From NCBI GenBank assembly GCA_025963955.1, contig JAOPZU010000418.1, positions 1 through 21,273 of the forward strand: DNA of 21,273 bases, given 5' to 3'. A program made the position numbers and the translations under genes. Origin of the DNA: Solirubrobacterales bacterium (GTDB lineage Bacteria; Actinomycetota; Thermoleophilia; Solirubrobacterales; Solirubrobacteraceae). Below, piece after piece: positions 14,947-21,273 of the stretch (positions within the stretch are counted from its first letter, which is position 1; every line of letters starts with the position of its first letter). Under the pieces are notes generated by a model that was not told the DNA's origin, did no database searches, and worked only from the letters and a program-made list of their open reading frames with translations.

Positions 14947-16047
14947 GTGGAGGCCACGGCGTCGAGCCGGACCACCGACGGGGTCTGGCGCGAGCGGGAC
15001 ACGACGCCCGCCGCCATCGAGGAGGCGATCCGCCGCCTGCTGAACGAGGCGCACGCGGAGAACGCCTCCTACGTGCCGGCCCGGGTGATGAACCTCGTGT
15101 GCATCGTCGACAAGGAGTGGAGCGGGGAGATCGCCAACCGCCTGCGGCGGGTCGGCCGCCACCATCCGTCGCGGACCGTCGTCTGCGCGGTCGAGCCCCG
15201 GCGCACCACGCTGGACGCGGTCGCGACCGTGGCCGGACCGGCCGAGACGAAGCCGGGCGACTTCGCGGTGCTGCGCGAGACGGTGCTGGTGACCTGCGGG
15301 CCGCAGCACCTCGCGCGCCTGGACACCATCGTCGACCCGCTCGTCGTGACCGACCTGCCGACGATGGTGTGGTCCCCGCACGGGCACCCCGAGGCGGTGG
15401 ACGCGCTCCGCGGCATGAGCCAGATCGTCCTGCTCGACAGCGTCAGCGAGCCGGACGTGGGCGAGGCGCTGCGGCGCGCCGCCGACCTGGCCGGCGAGTT
15501 GTACGTCGTGGACCTCGCGTGGTTGCGCTCGACGCCCTGGCGCGAGCGCATCGCCGCGACCTTCGACCCGGCGACGGTCCGGGAGGACCTGCGGCTGCTC
15601 TCGAGCGTCGCGATCCGCCACCACCCGGACTCCGCTGCCGCCGCGCTCCTGCTCGTCGGCTGGCTCGGCTCGCGGCTCGGGTGGGAGCTCAGTCCGCTCG
15701 TCTCCCGCGGCGGGGCGGCCGGGAGCCGCGTCGGGACCGCGCACGCCCGCCGGCAGGACGTGAAGCTCACCCTGGACGCGGACGCGACGATGAGCGTGCC
15801 GGGGCTGGCCGGTGTCGCGCTGGAGTCGGCCTCGGGCCGCGCCCTGCGCTTCGACCGCGGCGAGGGCGGCCTGCGCGCGCGCTACCGGCACCGCCAGCGG
15901 GGACACGAGGACGTCGAGCGCGAGTGGACGATCCTCGGTGCCTCCCGCGGCGAGGCGGGCATCCTCGGCGAGGGCATCCGCCAGGCCCTGCTGCGCGATC
16001 CGACCTACGGGCCGGCGCTCGAGGCGGCGCTGGTGCTGGTGCGGTAG
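14947..16047 (+). CDS. opcA: Glucose-6-phosphate dehydrogenase assembly protein OpcA
   Basis: A 366-residue OpcA, which in cyanobacteria and actinobacteria promotes assembly and activity of Zwf. Recognised by overall pattern: an N-terminal helix, then RVMNLVCIVD and a HHPSRTVVCAVEPR segment, VTCGPQHLARLDTIVDPLVVTDLPTMVW in the middle, and SSVAIRHHPDSAAAALLLVGWLGSRLGW near residue 220-245. The C-terminal half is beta-rich. It starts with GTG two bases after the zwf stop; no other in-frame start gives a sensible N-terminus. It is the last gene of the operon. The 36 bases to the convergent gene at 16084 hold only a weak GC hairpin, so read-through into the antisense of that gene is possible. Confidence 0.93.
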   Translation: MEATASSRTTDGVWRERDTTPAAIEEAIRRLLNEAHAENASYVPARVMNLVCIVDKEWSGEIANRLRRVGRHHPSRTVVCAVEPRRTTLDAVATVAGPAETKPGDFAVLRETVLVTCGPQHLARLDTIVDPLVVTDLPTMVWSPHGHPEAVDALRGMSQIVLLDSVSEPDVGEALRRAADLAGELYVVDLAWLRSTPWRERIAATFDPATVREDLRLLSSVAIRHHPDSAAAALLLVGWLGSRLGWELSPLVSRGGAAGSRVGTAHARRQDVKLTLDADATMSVPGLAGVALESASGRALRFDRGEGGLRARYRHRQRGHEDVEREWTILGASRGEAGILGEGIRQALLRDPTYGPALEAALVLVR

Positions 16048-16083
16048 CCCGCGACCGCCGGTGGCGTGTCGGGGCCCGACCGA

Positions 16084-16542
16084 CTAGCGCCCCACCGTCC
16101 GCAGGAACAGCCGCGCGCGGCCCGGCACCTCGTGCAGGCCGCGCCGCACCTCCGCGATCCCCGCGCGCAGGTCGGCGTCCCCCACCTCGACCAGCATCAT
16201 CGAGTCCTGGAGCGTCACGAGGGTCGCGTCCGCGCGGCCGCAGGCGGCGACGGCGCTCTCCACGAAGCCCTTGACGCCCTGCGAGGGGTGGCCGGGGTTC
16301 GGGGTCGGGAAGGCGCGGGCCGACAGGTCGTGCGCCGCGGCGAAGGCGGAGTGCGCGCGCTTCGCGCGACCGAACGCCTTCTGGACCGGACCGAAGAGCT
16401 CGCCCTCCAGGCGCTCGCCCGTGAAGTCGTCGACGTGCTCGTAGGCCTCCCCCAGCTCGGCGAGCGCGATCCCGAGCTGCTCGGCCGCGCTCGCCACCGC
16501 GTCGAGCAGTTCCTGCCGGGCCTCAGCCGTGACGTACGCCAT
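16084..16542 (-). CDS. Unrecognised small helical protein next to the monooxygenase
   Basis: A 152-residue soluble protein rich in Ala, Glu and Arg that I cannot assign. Three or four long amphipathic helices are likely: about 5-36, 46-72, 88-106 and 119-140, with a Pro/Gly-rich break near 77-87 (FPTPNPGHPSQG). It has no cysteine motif and no membrane segment. A TAGGGT hexamer 6 bases before its ATG suggests a separate leaderless transcript rather than membership of the monooxygenase operon, whose last stop is 48 bases upstream on the same strand. A helical bundle (regulatory or stress-related) is a fair description of the fold, not a function. Confidence 0.72.
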   Translation of the reverse strand: MAYVTAEARQELLDAVASAAEQLGIALAELGEAYEHVDDFTGERLEGELFGPVQKAFGRAKRAHSAFAAAHDLSARAFPTPNPGHPSQGVKGFVESAVAACGRADATLVTLQDSMMLVEVGDADLRAGIAEVRRGLHEVPGRARLFLRTVGR

Positions 16543-16548
16543 GACCCC

Positions 16549-16554
16549 ACCCTA
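16549..16554 (-). promoter_or_regulatory. -10 hexamer TAGGGT, leaderless promoter of the small helical protein
   Basis: Minus-strand TAGGGT, then GGGGTC (6 bases), then ATG 16542. There is no room for a ribosome site if transcription starts here, so translation would be leaderless. Confidence 0.5.
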
Positions 16555-16590
16555 CGGCCGGCCGCAAGGGCAGGCGGCCCGCGTTCGTCC

Positions 16591-16908
16591 TCAGCCCGAT
16601 GCGGCTGCCTCGTTCACGTCGTGCGTCAGCGTGACCGCGTCGTCGCCCATCGCGATGCGCCCGTAATAGGTCGACATGACGACCTGGATGAGGGTGCCGT
16701 CGACGGGGAAGCCGCACTCGTCGGTCAGCTCATCGAAGTCCAGGCGCAGGCGCTCGCGGGCCCGGACCTCGTGGTAGGAGGCGTTCTCGTAGACCTCGAC
16801 GCCCTCGTGCTCGCAGAGCGCGTCGACGATCGCGTCGCCCTCCACCGAGCGCGCGATCGTGATGCCCACGTAGTCGAAGGTCTGGTCCTCCGCCGCGGCC
16901 TCGCTCAC
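16591..16908 (-). CDS. prmD: Soluble diiron monooxygenase coupling (effector) protein, MmoB/DmpM family
   Basis: A 105-residue protein of the MmoB/DmpM family, which binds the hydroxylase and tunes oxygen activation without carrying a cofactor. VGITIARSVEGDAIVDALCE (about 15-34) is the typical first strand and helix; LRLDFDELTDECGFPVDGTLIQVVMSTYYGRI (55-86) is the second half of the fold. Start GTG 16908 overlaps the beta-subunit stop (GTGA), so it is coupled to it. The length fits propane-monooxygenase coupling proteins better than the longer MmoB of methane monooxygenase. The symbol follows the prm/mim convention by similarity of the whole set; the actual substrate is unknown. Confidence 0.86.
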   Translation of the reverse strand: MSEAAAEDQTFDYVGITIARSVEGDAIVDALCEHEGVEVYENASYHEVRARERLRLDFDELTDECGFPVDGTLIQVVMSTYYGRIAMGDDAVTLTHDVNEAAASG

Positions 16909-17963
16909 GACGCGGCCACCGGCTCGCCCAGCCCCGCCGCGGCGAGCAGCGCCTGCTGCCCGGTCACCACGGCCTCGCGAGCCCGGTCGAAGTCGACTCC
17001 AGGCGCCCCCGCGAACACCGGCTCGAGCGCGTCGACCGCCCGCAGCGTCTCGGGCGTCCAGGCCGCGAGCCAGCCGTCGATGAGCGCCCGGTTCGCCTCC
17101 CCGTGCTCCGGGTCCTCGGCGCAGAAGCGGGCGAAGGCGAGGGCGAAATCGTGCCACCAGTCCCCCTCCCGCTGGGCGTTGCGGACGATCGCCGGGGTGA
17201 TGGGGTCCGCCGCGCGCAGGCCTCCGCGCAGCAGCAGCTCCCGCCGGACGAGACCGCCCAGGAGCGGCTCGATCACGAGCCCGCAGACGAGGATCAGCTC
17301 GCCCCAGTCGGTGATCGTCCCCAGGCGCTCGACGACGCGGCGGGTGTCCTGCCAGGCCGGCTCGCCCAGCCAGCGGGCCTTGGCGGCCTCGATGGAGAAG
17401 CCGCCGCCGAGGTCCTCGTCAAGGTCCATGCCCTCGATGACGAAGGCCTGCGCCTGCCGTTGCTTGACGGCGGCGTAGAGCACGATGCCGTGCGTGAGCG
17501 TGTCTGCCAGCGCCGCCCGCGAGCGGCGCGTGGCGATCGACCAGATCCCGTGCTCGACGAAGGCCTGGATCTGCCCGTCACGGCGCAGGAAGTCGACCCA
17601 GGCGGGGTCGACGTCGCCGAGCAGACCCTCGCTGCGAGCGGACTTCACCGCGCCCTCGATCTCCCGCTCGCACTGCGCGCCCTGCTGGAAGTACGGGCGC
17701 TCCCAGAGCTCGTTCGGGTCCCGGAAGGCCGACCAGGTCACGACGTCGAGACCGGTCGACGCGTCGTCCCAGGTGCCGCGGCCGTCCGCGAAGGACACGT
17801 AGTAGCCGGACTTCTGGAAGCGGTGGACCGAGCTCTGGGTGTCGAGCGTCAGGTCCTCGTAGATCGACGCCTTGCGGCCCTTCGGGACGACCCACTGGAA
17901 GGAGCGCTCGGGCTCGTCCCCGCGGCGCTGCCGGCGCTCGCCGGCGCGCACCTCGCCGGCCAT
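16905..17963 (-). CDS. prmC: Soluble diiron monooxygenase hydroxylase, beta (small) subunit
   Basis: A 352-residue ferritin-like hydroxylase subunit that packs against the alpha subunit but does not hold the diiron site. The N-terminal part (RSFQWVVPKGRKASIYEDLTLDTQ, then HRFQKSGYYVSFADGRGTWDD) and the FQQGAQCEREIEGAV and HGIWSIATRRSRAALADTLTHGIVLYAAVKQRQAQAF helices match the propane/alkene monooxygenase type. The alpha-subunit iron ligands (paired E-x-x-H) are absent, as expected. Start ATG 17963 overlaps the alpha stop (ATGA); GTG 17978 further upstream is less likely. The stop overlaps the coupling-protein start, so the three proteins are made together. Confidence 0.9.
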   Translation of the reverse strand: MAGEVRAGERRQRRGDEPERSFQWVVPKGRKASIYEDLTLDTQSSVHRFQKSGYYVSFADGRGTWDDASTGLDVVTWSAFRDPNELWERPYFQQGAQCEREIEGAVKSARSEGLLGDVDPAWVDFLRRDGQIQAFVEHGIWSIATRRSRAALADTLTHGIVLYAAVKQRQAQAFVIEGMDLDEDLGGGFSIEAAKARWLGEPAWQDTRRVVERLGTITDWGELILVCGLVIEPLLGGLVRRELLLRGGLRAADPITPAIVRNAQREGDWWHDFALAFARFCAEDPEHGEANRALIDGWLAAWTPETLRAVDALEPVFAGAPGVDFDRAREAVVTGQQALLAAAGLGEPVAAS

Positions 17964-19696
17964 CAGAGCTTCACCCACGGCGTGTCGCCGACCGCGGCGC
18001 GCGCCATGTCCTCGACCCGCACCCGCCCGTCGCCGTTCTGCCCGGCGCCACCGCCGTAGAGGGTGACGGGCTGGAAGCCGTTGCCGTCCCCCTGGACCGT
18101 GCCGAACGGGTCCTCGTCGGAGTGCCAGTTGCCGTCCGGCAGCCCCAGCTCACGGGCCTGCACGATGTTGGGCGAGTGGATCTGGAAGTCGCAGGCACGG
18201 ATGTGGTCGATCGTCCACATGCGGTCCTTCTTCAGGTGCGGCTGCCCGATCAGCGTCTTGCCGTCCGCGCGCAGCAGGCCGAGCTCGAGGATGACCTCCG
18301 ACAACGACTTGCCGTGGTGCTTGTCGAAGAAGTTCCGATCCCCCGTGTAGCGGCCCGGGTTGGTCTCGTCGAGCCAGCGGCACTCGGGCGAGCAGTAGAA
18401 GCGGGTGCGCTCCACGCCCTCCTTGTCGCAGCACGTGCGGTGGCACATGTCCTCGTCGATGACACAGGCCAGCATGCACGTCCAGCAGAAGGGCGGCGCC
18501 CCCTCCATGAAGCCGGCCAGCAGGATCGCGCCCTCGTCCGGGTCCGCGAGCGCGGCGTAGGCCTCCCACGTCGCGCCGTACTCGTCGTACCACCCCGGGT
18601 ACTGCGCCTCGAACCAGTCGAAGTCCTTCTCGGTCAGCGGGTCGAACTTCCAGAACTGCAGCGGCCACGTGGAGAACGCGAGCGGCGCGGTCTTGTGGTG
18701 CAGGCCGGCCACGAGGCGCTCACGGGCGCGGACGAACATGTCCGGCGGGATGTCGACGCCCATCGTCCCGAGCTGCTCGACGTAGGAGCGATACCAGTCG
18801 TCCCGGATCCAGCGGTCCCACTTGGTGACGTAGTTCTCGGTGTCGGACCGGTCGGTGGAGAAGTACTCCATGATCGTGCCGACGAACGGGTCCACGAACG
18901 CGTGCGTGATCCACCACGCCTGCTGCAGGTCGTGCTGGATCAGGGGGATGTTCTCCTCCTTCTGCAGCACCGTCAGCATCGTCGCGTAGCCGTTGGAGAT
19001 GTGGCGGGCCTCGTCGGACTGGACGCTCGAGTAGGTCGTCGCCTGGATGAAGTCGCCGTTGCGGGTGGCGACGTCCGGCAGGGCGACGAAGGCGACGTTC
19101 GTGAACGCCGTCTCGATGACGGTCATCATCGTGAAGCCCGCCGCGATCGGGTCACCGACGAAGGCGTGCGAGAAGAGGTTGATGCCCGCGCGGGTGAAGA
19201 GGTTCTCCGGCAGGTACTCCTGGCCGCGGTGCCAGCCGGCCGGGTCCGGGGTGTGCTTCGTGTACCAGCGCGCGAGGTTCATCTGCATGCCGATGTGCCG
19301 GACCTCGTCGACGAACTGCACGTGGTAGCCGTTCAGCAGCTCCTCGTTCGGGACGACGTCCATGACGACGGACATGCAGCGGCCGGCGGCGCCCTCGGCG
19401 TAGACGAGGATCAGCACGAGCGGCTTCATGACCTGCAGCCAGCGCTCGTCCGCCTTCGTCGGCATGCCGGCGCGCAGCGCCGCGTCGAAGCCGCCGTAGA
19501 CGCGCTCGTCCTTCTCCAGCTGCATCGGCAGGTACTCGCGCATCACCTGCTTCATCGGGTCCTTCGCCTTCTCGGGGAAGACGTAGCGGGTGTCGTAGAT
19601 CGGGACGGGCTGGTGGTAATCCCGGTTCCAGCCGAGCTGCGCGATGCGCTCGTGGGTCTTGGTGACGCTGCGACGGCGGGTCGGAGTGGTGGCCAT
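17963..19696 (-). CDS. prmA: Soluble diiron monooxygenase hydroxylase, alpha (large) subunit, propane-monooxygenase-like
   Basis: A 577-residue catalytic subunit. The diiron ligands are clear: E101 (YAEGA), E131 and H134 (DEVRH), E195 (VIETAF), E229 and H232 (DEARH). Their spacings match the methane monooxygenase alpha subunit closely. Residues about 400-445 form a YHS-like cysteine-rich segment (C404, C407, C411, C418, C422, C423, C435, C439), of the kind found in many of these hydroxylases. The overall look is that of actinobacterial propane/alkane monooxygenases (PrmA, MimA), though it is a little longer, with a Gly-rich tail. Likely substrates are short alkanes, ketones or phenolics; sequence alone does not decide. 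Start ATG 19696 gives an N-terminus MATTPTRRRS, and a strong RNA hairpin ends 9 bases before it. Confidence 0.93.
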   Translation of the reverse strand: MATTPTRRRSVTKTHERIAQLGWNRDYHQPVPIYDTRYVFPEKAKDPMKQVMREYLPMQLEKDERVYGGFDAALRAGMPTKADERWLQVMKPLVLILVYAEGAAGRCMSVVMDVVPNEELLNGYHVQFVDEVRHIGMQMNLARWYTKHTPDPAGWHRGQEYLPENLFTRAGINLFSHAFVGDPIAAGFTMMTVIETAFTNVAFVALPDVATRNGDFIQATTYSSVQSDEARHISNGYATMLTVLQKEENIPLIQHDLQQAWWITHAFVDPFVGTIMEYFSTDRSDTENYVTKWDRWIRDDWYRSYVEQLGTMGVDIPPDMFVRARERLVAGLHHKTAPLAFSTWPLQFWKFDPLTEKDFDWFEAQYPGWYDEYGATWEAYAALADPDEGAILLAGFMEGAPPFCWTCMLACVIDEDMCHRTCCDKEGVERTRFYCSPECRWLDETNPGRYTGDRNFFDKHHGKSLSEVILELGLLRADGKTLIGQPHLKKDRMWTIDHIRACDFQIHSPNIVQARELGLPDGNWHSDEDPFGTVQGDGNGFQPVTLYGGGAGQNGDGRVRVEDMARAAVGDTPWVKL

Positions 19697-19705
19697 GCAT
19701 CGACT

Positions 19706-19726
19706 CTCGCGGCGCGCGGCCGCGAG
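19706..19726 (-). promoter_or_regulatory. Hairpin in the hydroxylase leader close to the start codon
   Basis: CTCGCGGC and GCCGCGAG form a perfect 8-bp stem with a 5-base loop. In the minus-strand mRNA it ends 9 bases before ATG 19696 and covers most of the only ribosome-site-like sequence (GCGAGAG). It could reduce translation of alpha unless opened. Confidence 0.5.
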
Positions 19727-19739
19727 GGCATCGCGCGAT

Positions 19740-19759
19740 CGGGTGATGTGTCTCACCCG
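19740..19759. promoter_or_regulatory. Palindrome CGGGTGA-N6-TCACCCG, possible Crp/GlxR-family operator
   Basis: A perfect 7-base inverted repeat with a 6-base spacer (TGTGTC). Its GTGA-N6-TCAC core equals the core of the Crp/GlxR consensus TGTGA-N6-TCACA. It lies between the divergent hydroxylase and reductase genes, centred about 62 bases upstream of the presumed leaderless start of the reductase, close to the -61.5 class I activator position, and about 53 bases upstream of the alpha start codon. Binding by a Crp-like protein is inferred. Confidence 0.5.
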
Positions 19760-19798
19760 TTCAGCGTCCCGGCCTCCCGTTCGGCCTCGCGGACGGGT

Positions 19799-19804
19799 TA
19801 CGGT
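19799..19804 (+). promoter_or_regulatory. -10 hexamer TACGGT, leaderless promoter of the reductase
   Basis: TACGGT is followed by 7 bases and ATG 19812, so transcription would start at the start codon. There is no ribosome-site-like sequence before the ATG and no clear -35 box, which fits an activator-dependent promoter. Confidence 0.48.
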
Positions 19805-19811
19805 CGCCCCG

Positions 19812-20864
19812 ATGAGCTCACGGATCAGCTTCGACCCCATCGGCGTCGAGATCGATTGCGACGAGGACGAGAACATCCTCGAAGCCGCCTTCCGCCAGGG
19901 GTGGAACTTCGTCCACGGCTGCCGCGAGGGGCAGTGCACCGCCTGCAAGTCCTTCCTGCTGGAGGGCGACGTCAGCCTGCAGCCGTACTCGACCCACGCG
20001 CTGTCGGAGAGCGAGGAGGCACAGGGCTACACGCTGCTATGCCGGGCGATGCCGGACAGCGACGAGGTCGTGGTGGAGCTGCTGCACTTCGACCCGGACA
20101 ACCTGCGCCTCGCGCACCCGATCGGGGACGGCGTGGCGGCGGTCACGGCCGTCGAGCCGCTGACCGGCGACATGGTGCGCCTGCGCCTGCAGGTCCGGGA
20201 GCCGGAGGGCTTCGCGTACACCGCCGGCCAGTACGTCGACCTGCACCTGCCGGGAACGGACGGCCAGGAGCGGCGCTCCTACTCCATGGCGAGCCCGCCC
20301 TCGCCGGACGGGGTGCTCGAGCTCGTCGTCCGCCGCTACCCCGGCGGCCGCTTCTCCGGCCTGCTCGAGGACGGCGGCCTCGCGCCGGGGGACACGCTTG
20401 CCTTCACCGGGCCCTACGGCACGATGGCGCTGAAGCCGGGCGACCGGCCCGTCCTGCTCGTCGCGGGCGGCTCGGGCATCGGACCGATCCTCGCGCTGCT
20501 CGGTGAGCTCGCGGCCGCGCGCGCCACCCGCCCGGTGCGCTTCTTCTACGGCGCCCGCCGTGCCACCGACCTGCCGCTGCGCGAGGAGATCGCCGCGCTC
20601 GGCGCGCAGCTGTCGGACTTCGCCTTCGTCCCGGTGCTGAGCGACGACGGGGACGCGGACTGGGACGGCGCGCGCGGGCTGGTGCACGAGGCGGCGTGCG
20701 CGGTGGTCGGCGACGGGACGCTCGCGAGCCCGGTGGTCTGCGCCTGCGGACCGCCCCCGATGATCGAGGCGCTGACCGCCGTCCTGACCGGCCGGCACGG
20801 CGTACCTGAGTCCGACATCGCCTTCGACAAGTTCACGACGGCGGCGGCCGCCGTCCCCGACTGA
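19812..20864 (+). CDS. prmB: Monooxygenase reductase: [2Fe-2S] ferredoxin, FAD and NAD(P)H domains
   Basis: A 350-residue electron-transfer protein that passes electrons from NAD(P)H through FAD and a [2Fe-2S] cluster to the hydroxylase. Residues 1-95 are a plant-type ferredoxin with C37, C42, C45 and C77 (C-x4-C-x2-C-x31-C). RSYSMASPP (155-163) binds FAD. GGRFSGLLED (178-187) and FTGPYGTMAL (198-207) belong to the same domain. VLLVAGGSGIGPILALL (214-230) starts the NAD(P)-binding domain, which ends with CACGPPPMIEA and a C-terminal FDKF. The architecture and length are those of MmoC/PrmB-type reductases. It is transcribed away from the hydroxylase genes, whereas in the prm and mim operons the reductase gene lies between the alpha and beta genes. 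Confidence 0.93.
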   Translation: MSSRISFDPIGVEIDCDEDENILEAAFRQGWNFVHGCREGQCTACKSFLLEGDVSLQPYSTHALSESEEAQGYTLLCRAMPDSDEVVVELLHFDPDNLRLAHPIGDGVAAVTAVEPLTGDMVRLRLQVREPEGFAYTAGQYVDLHLPGTDGQERRSYSMASPPSPDGVLELVVRRYPGGRFSGLLEDGGLAPGDTLAFTGPYGTMALKPGDRPVLLVAGGSGIGPILALLGELAAARATRPVRFFYGARRATDLPLREEIAALGAQLSDFAFVPVLSDDGDADWDGARGLVHEAACAVVGDGTLASPVVCACGPPPMIEALTAVLTGRHGVPESDIAFDKFTTAAAAVPD

Positions 20865-20894
20865 GGAACCGCACCCGCGGCAAGCGGCCGCTGG

Positions 20895-20900
20895 TAGCGT
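20895..20900 (+). promoter_or_regulatory. -10 hexamer TAGCGT before the GAF regulator
   Basis: TAGCGT, then CGGCCC (6 bases), then ATG 20907. It is the same hexamer as at 7084-7089 and again leaves no leader. It lies in the 42-base gap after the reductase gene, so the regulator may be transcribed separately. Confidence 0.45.
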
Positions 20901-20906
20901 CGGCCC

Positions 20907-21273
20907 ATGACGGTGGCGACGGAGCAGGCGGCGCTTGTCGGGGTCCAGCGCGCGCTCGCGGAGCTGCGCGAGCCCGCGGGCACGGGGACGGTGATGGACC
21001 GCGGCGTCCGCGCGCTCTGCACCCACTGCGGGTTCAGCCGCGCGATCCTCTTCCGCGTCGACGGCTCGGAGCTCGTCGGGGAGGCGATCCACTTCGCCGA
21101 GCAGCCCGAGTGGGCGGCCGAGCTGCTGCTGGAGGCGCGGCGTACCCGGATGCCGCTGCACCACATGGTGCTCGAGACGGAGATGCTCCGCCGCCGGACC
21201 GCGGGCATCGTGGCCCACCCGCAGGACGACCCGCGCGCGTTCAAGCCCCTCACCCAGCCGTTCCGCACCCGCT
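20907..21273 (+). CDS. GAF-domain regulator, N-terminal part (3' end outside window)
   Basis: The frame is open from ATG 20907 to the right edge, 122 codons. After a helical lead-in (residues 1-30), the sequence ALCTHCGFSRAILFRVDGSELV (36-57) looks like the first strands of the GAF domain found in mycobacterial and related LuxR-type (helix-turn-helix) regulators. A long helix follows, and a HHMVLETEMLRRRTAGIV segment with an Asp-rich turn matches that group too. The expected C-terminal DNA-binding domain would lie beyond the window, so the regulator role is inferred. Its position next to the monooxygenase reductase suggests control of that locus, perhaps by substrate binding to GAF. Confidence 0.7.
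   Translation, partial: MTVATEQAALVGVQRALAELREPAGTGTVMDRGVRALCTHCGFSRAILFRVDGSELVGEAIHFAEQPEWAAELLLEARRTRMPLHHMVLETEMLRRRTAGIVAHPQDDPRAFKPLTQPFRTR

Noticed and set aside
16048..16083. Terminator after opcA
   Set aside because: Only a 4-bp stem with a 3-base loop can be found, with no T-tract; not convincing.
17963..19696. Methane, toluene or phenol monooxygenase
   Set aside because: There are three coupled hydroxylase/effector genes and an MmoC-like reductase, but no gamma subunit or Rieske gene, and the alpha and beta sequences look like the propane type. Substrate remains open.

Overview
The window is very GC-rich, with third codon positions almost always G or C, and gene-dense. OpcA beside Zwf, MerR-DICT and mycobacterial-type GAF regulators, a propane-monooxygenase-type diiron enzyme and many probably leaderless genes point to an actinobacterium. 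A member of the Thermoleophilia (Solirubrobacter, Conexibacter or Patulibacter relatives) is my best guess, but it is an inference. I see no mobile element, tRNA, rRNA or CRISPR array.

Layout. (a) 1-575 is the 3' end of moeA. (b) 606-3253 has a MerR-DICT regulator divergent from a coupled pair: an NAD(P)-binding SDR-like protein and an unrecognised membrane-anchored protein. (c) 3254-3400 is a convergent intergenic region packed with short repeats and two strong hairpins. (d) 3401-7076 is a minus-strand block: an unknown protein, a secreted clan-A glycoside hydrolase, a four-helix membrane protein and GlpX fructose-1,6-bisphosphatase. (e) 7157-8095 is an LLM flavin/F420 oxidoreductase. (f) 8231-16047 is a seven-gene sugar-phosphate operon, glk-rpiB-tal-pgi-gnd-zwf-opcA, almost all joined by 4-base start/stop overlaps. 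(g) 16084-21273 holds a small helical unknown protein, a soluble diiron monooxygenase (coupling protein, beta and alpha subunits on the minus strand, reductase divergent on the plus strand) and the start of a GAF-type regulator.

Function. The sugar operon phosphorylates glucose, isomerises glucose 6-phosphate, oxidises it through Zwf (with OpcA) and Gnd, and recycles pentose phosphates with RpiB and Tal. With GlpX nearby, fructose 1,6-bisphosphate can be returned to hexose 6-phosphate for another oxidative round. Phosphogluconolactonase and transketolase are not in the window. The NAD(P)H made could supply the neighbouring monooxygenase, whose reductase passes electrons through FAD and a [2Fe-2S] centre to the diiron hydroxylase.

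Regulation. Several starts sit 6-7 bases after a TANNNT -10 hexamer, suggesting leaderless mRNAs (4930, 7076, 7108, 16542, 19812, 20907). The alpha/reductase intergenic region carries a perfect CGGGTGA-N6-TCACCCG palindrome resembling a Crp/GlxR site. It is centred about 62 bases upstream of the proposed reductase transcription start, close to the class I activator position. The most interesting parts are this rearranged monooxygenase locus, a glucokinase that lacks the ROK zinc motif, and a tal-pgi pair that looks like a split version of the known fusion enzyme.
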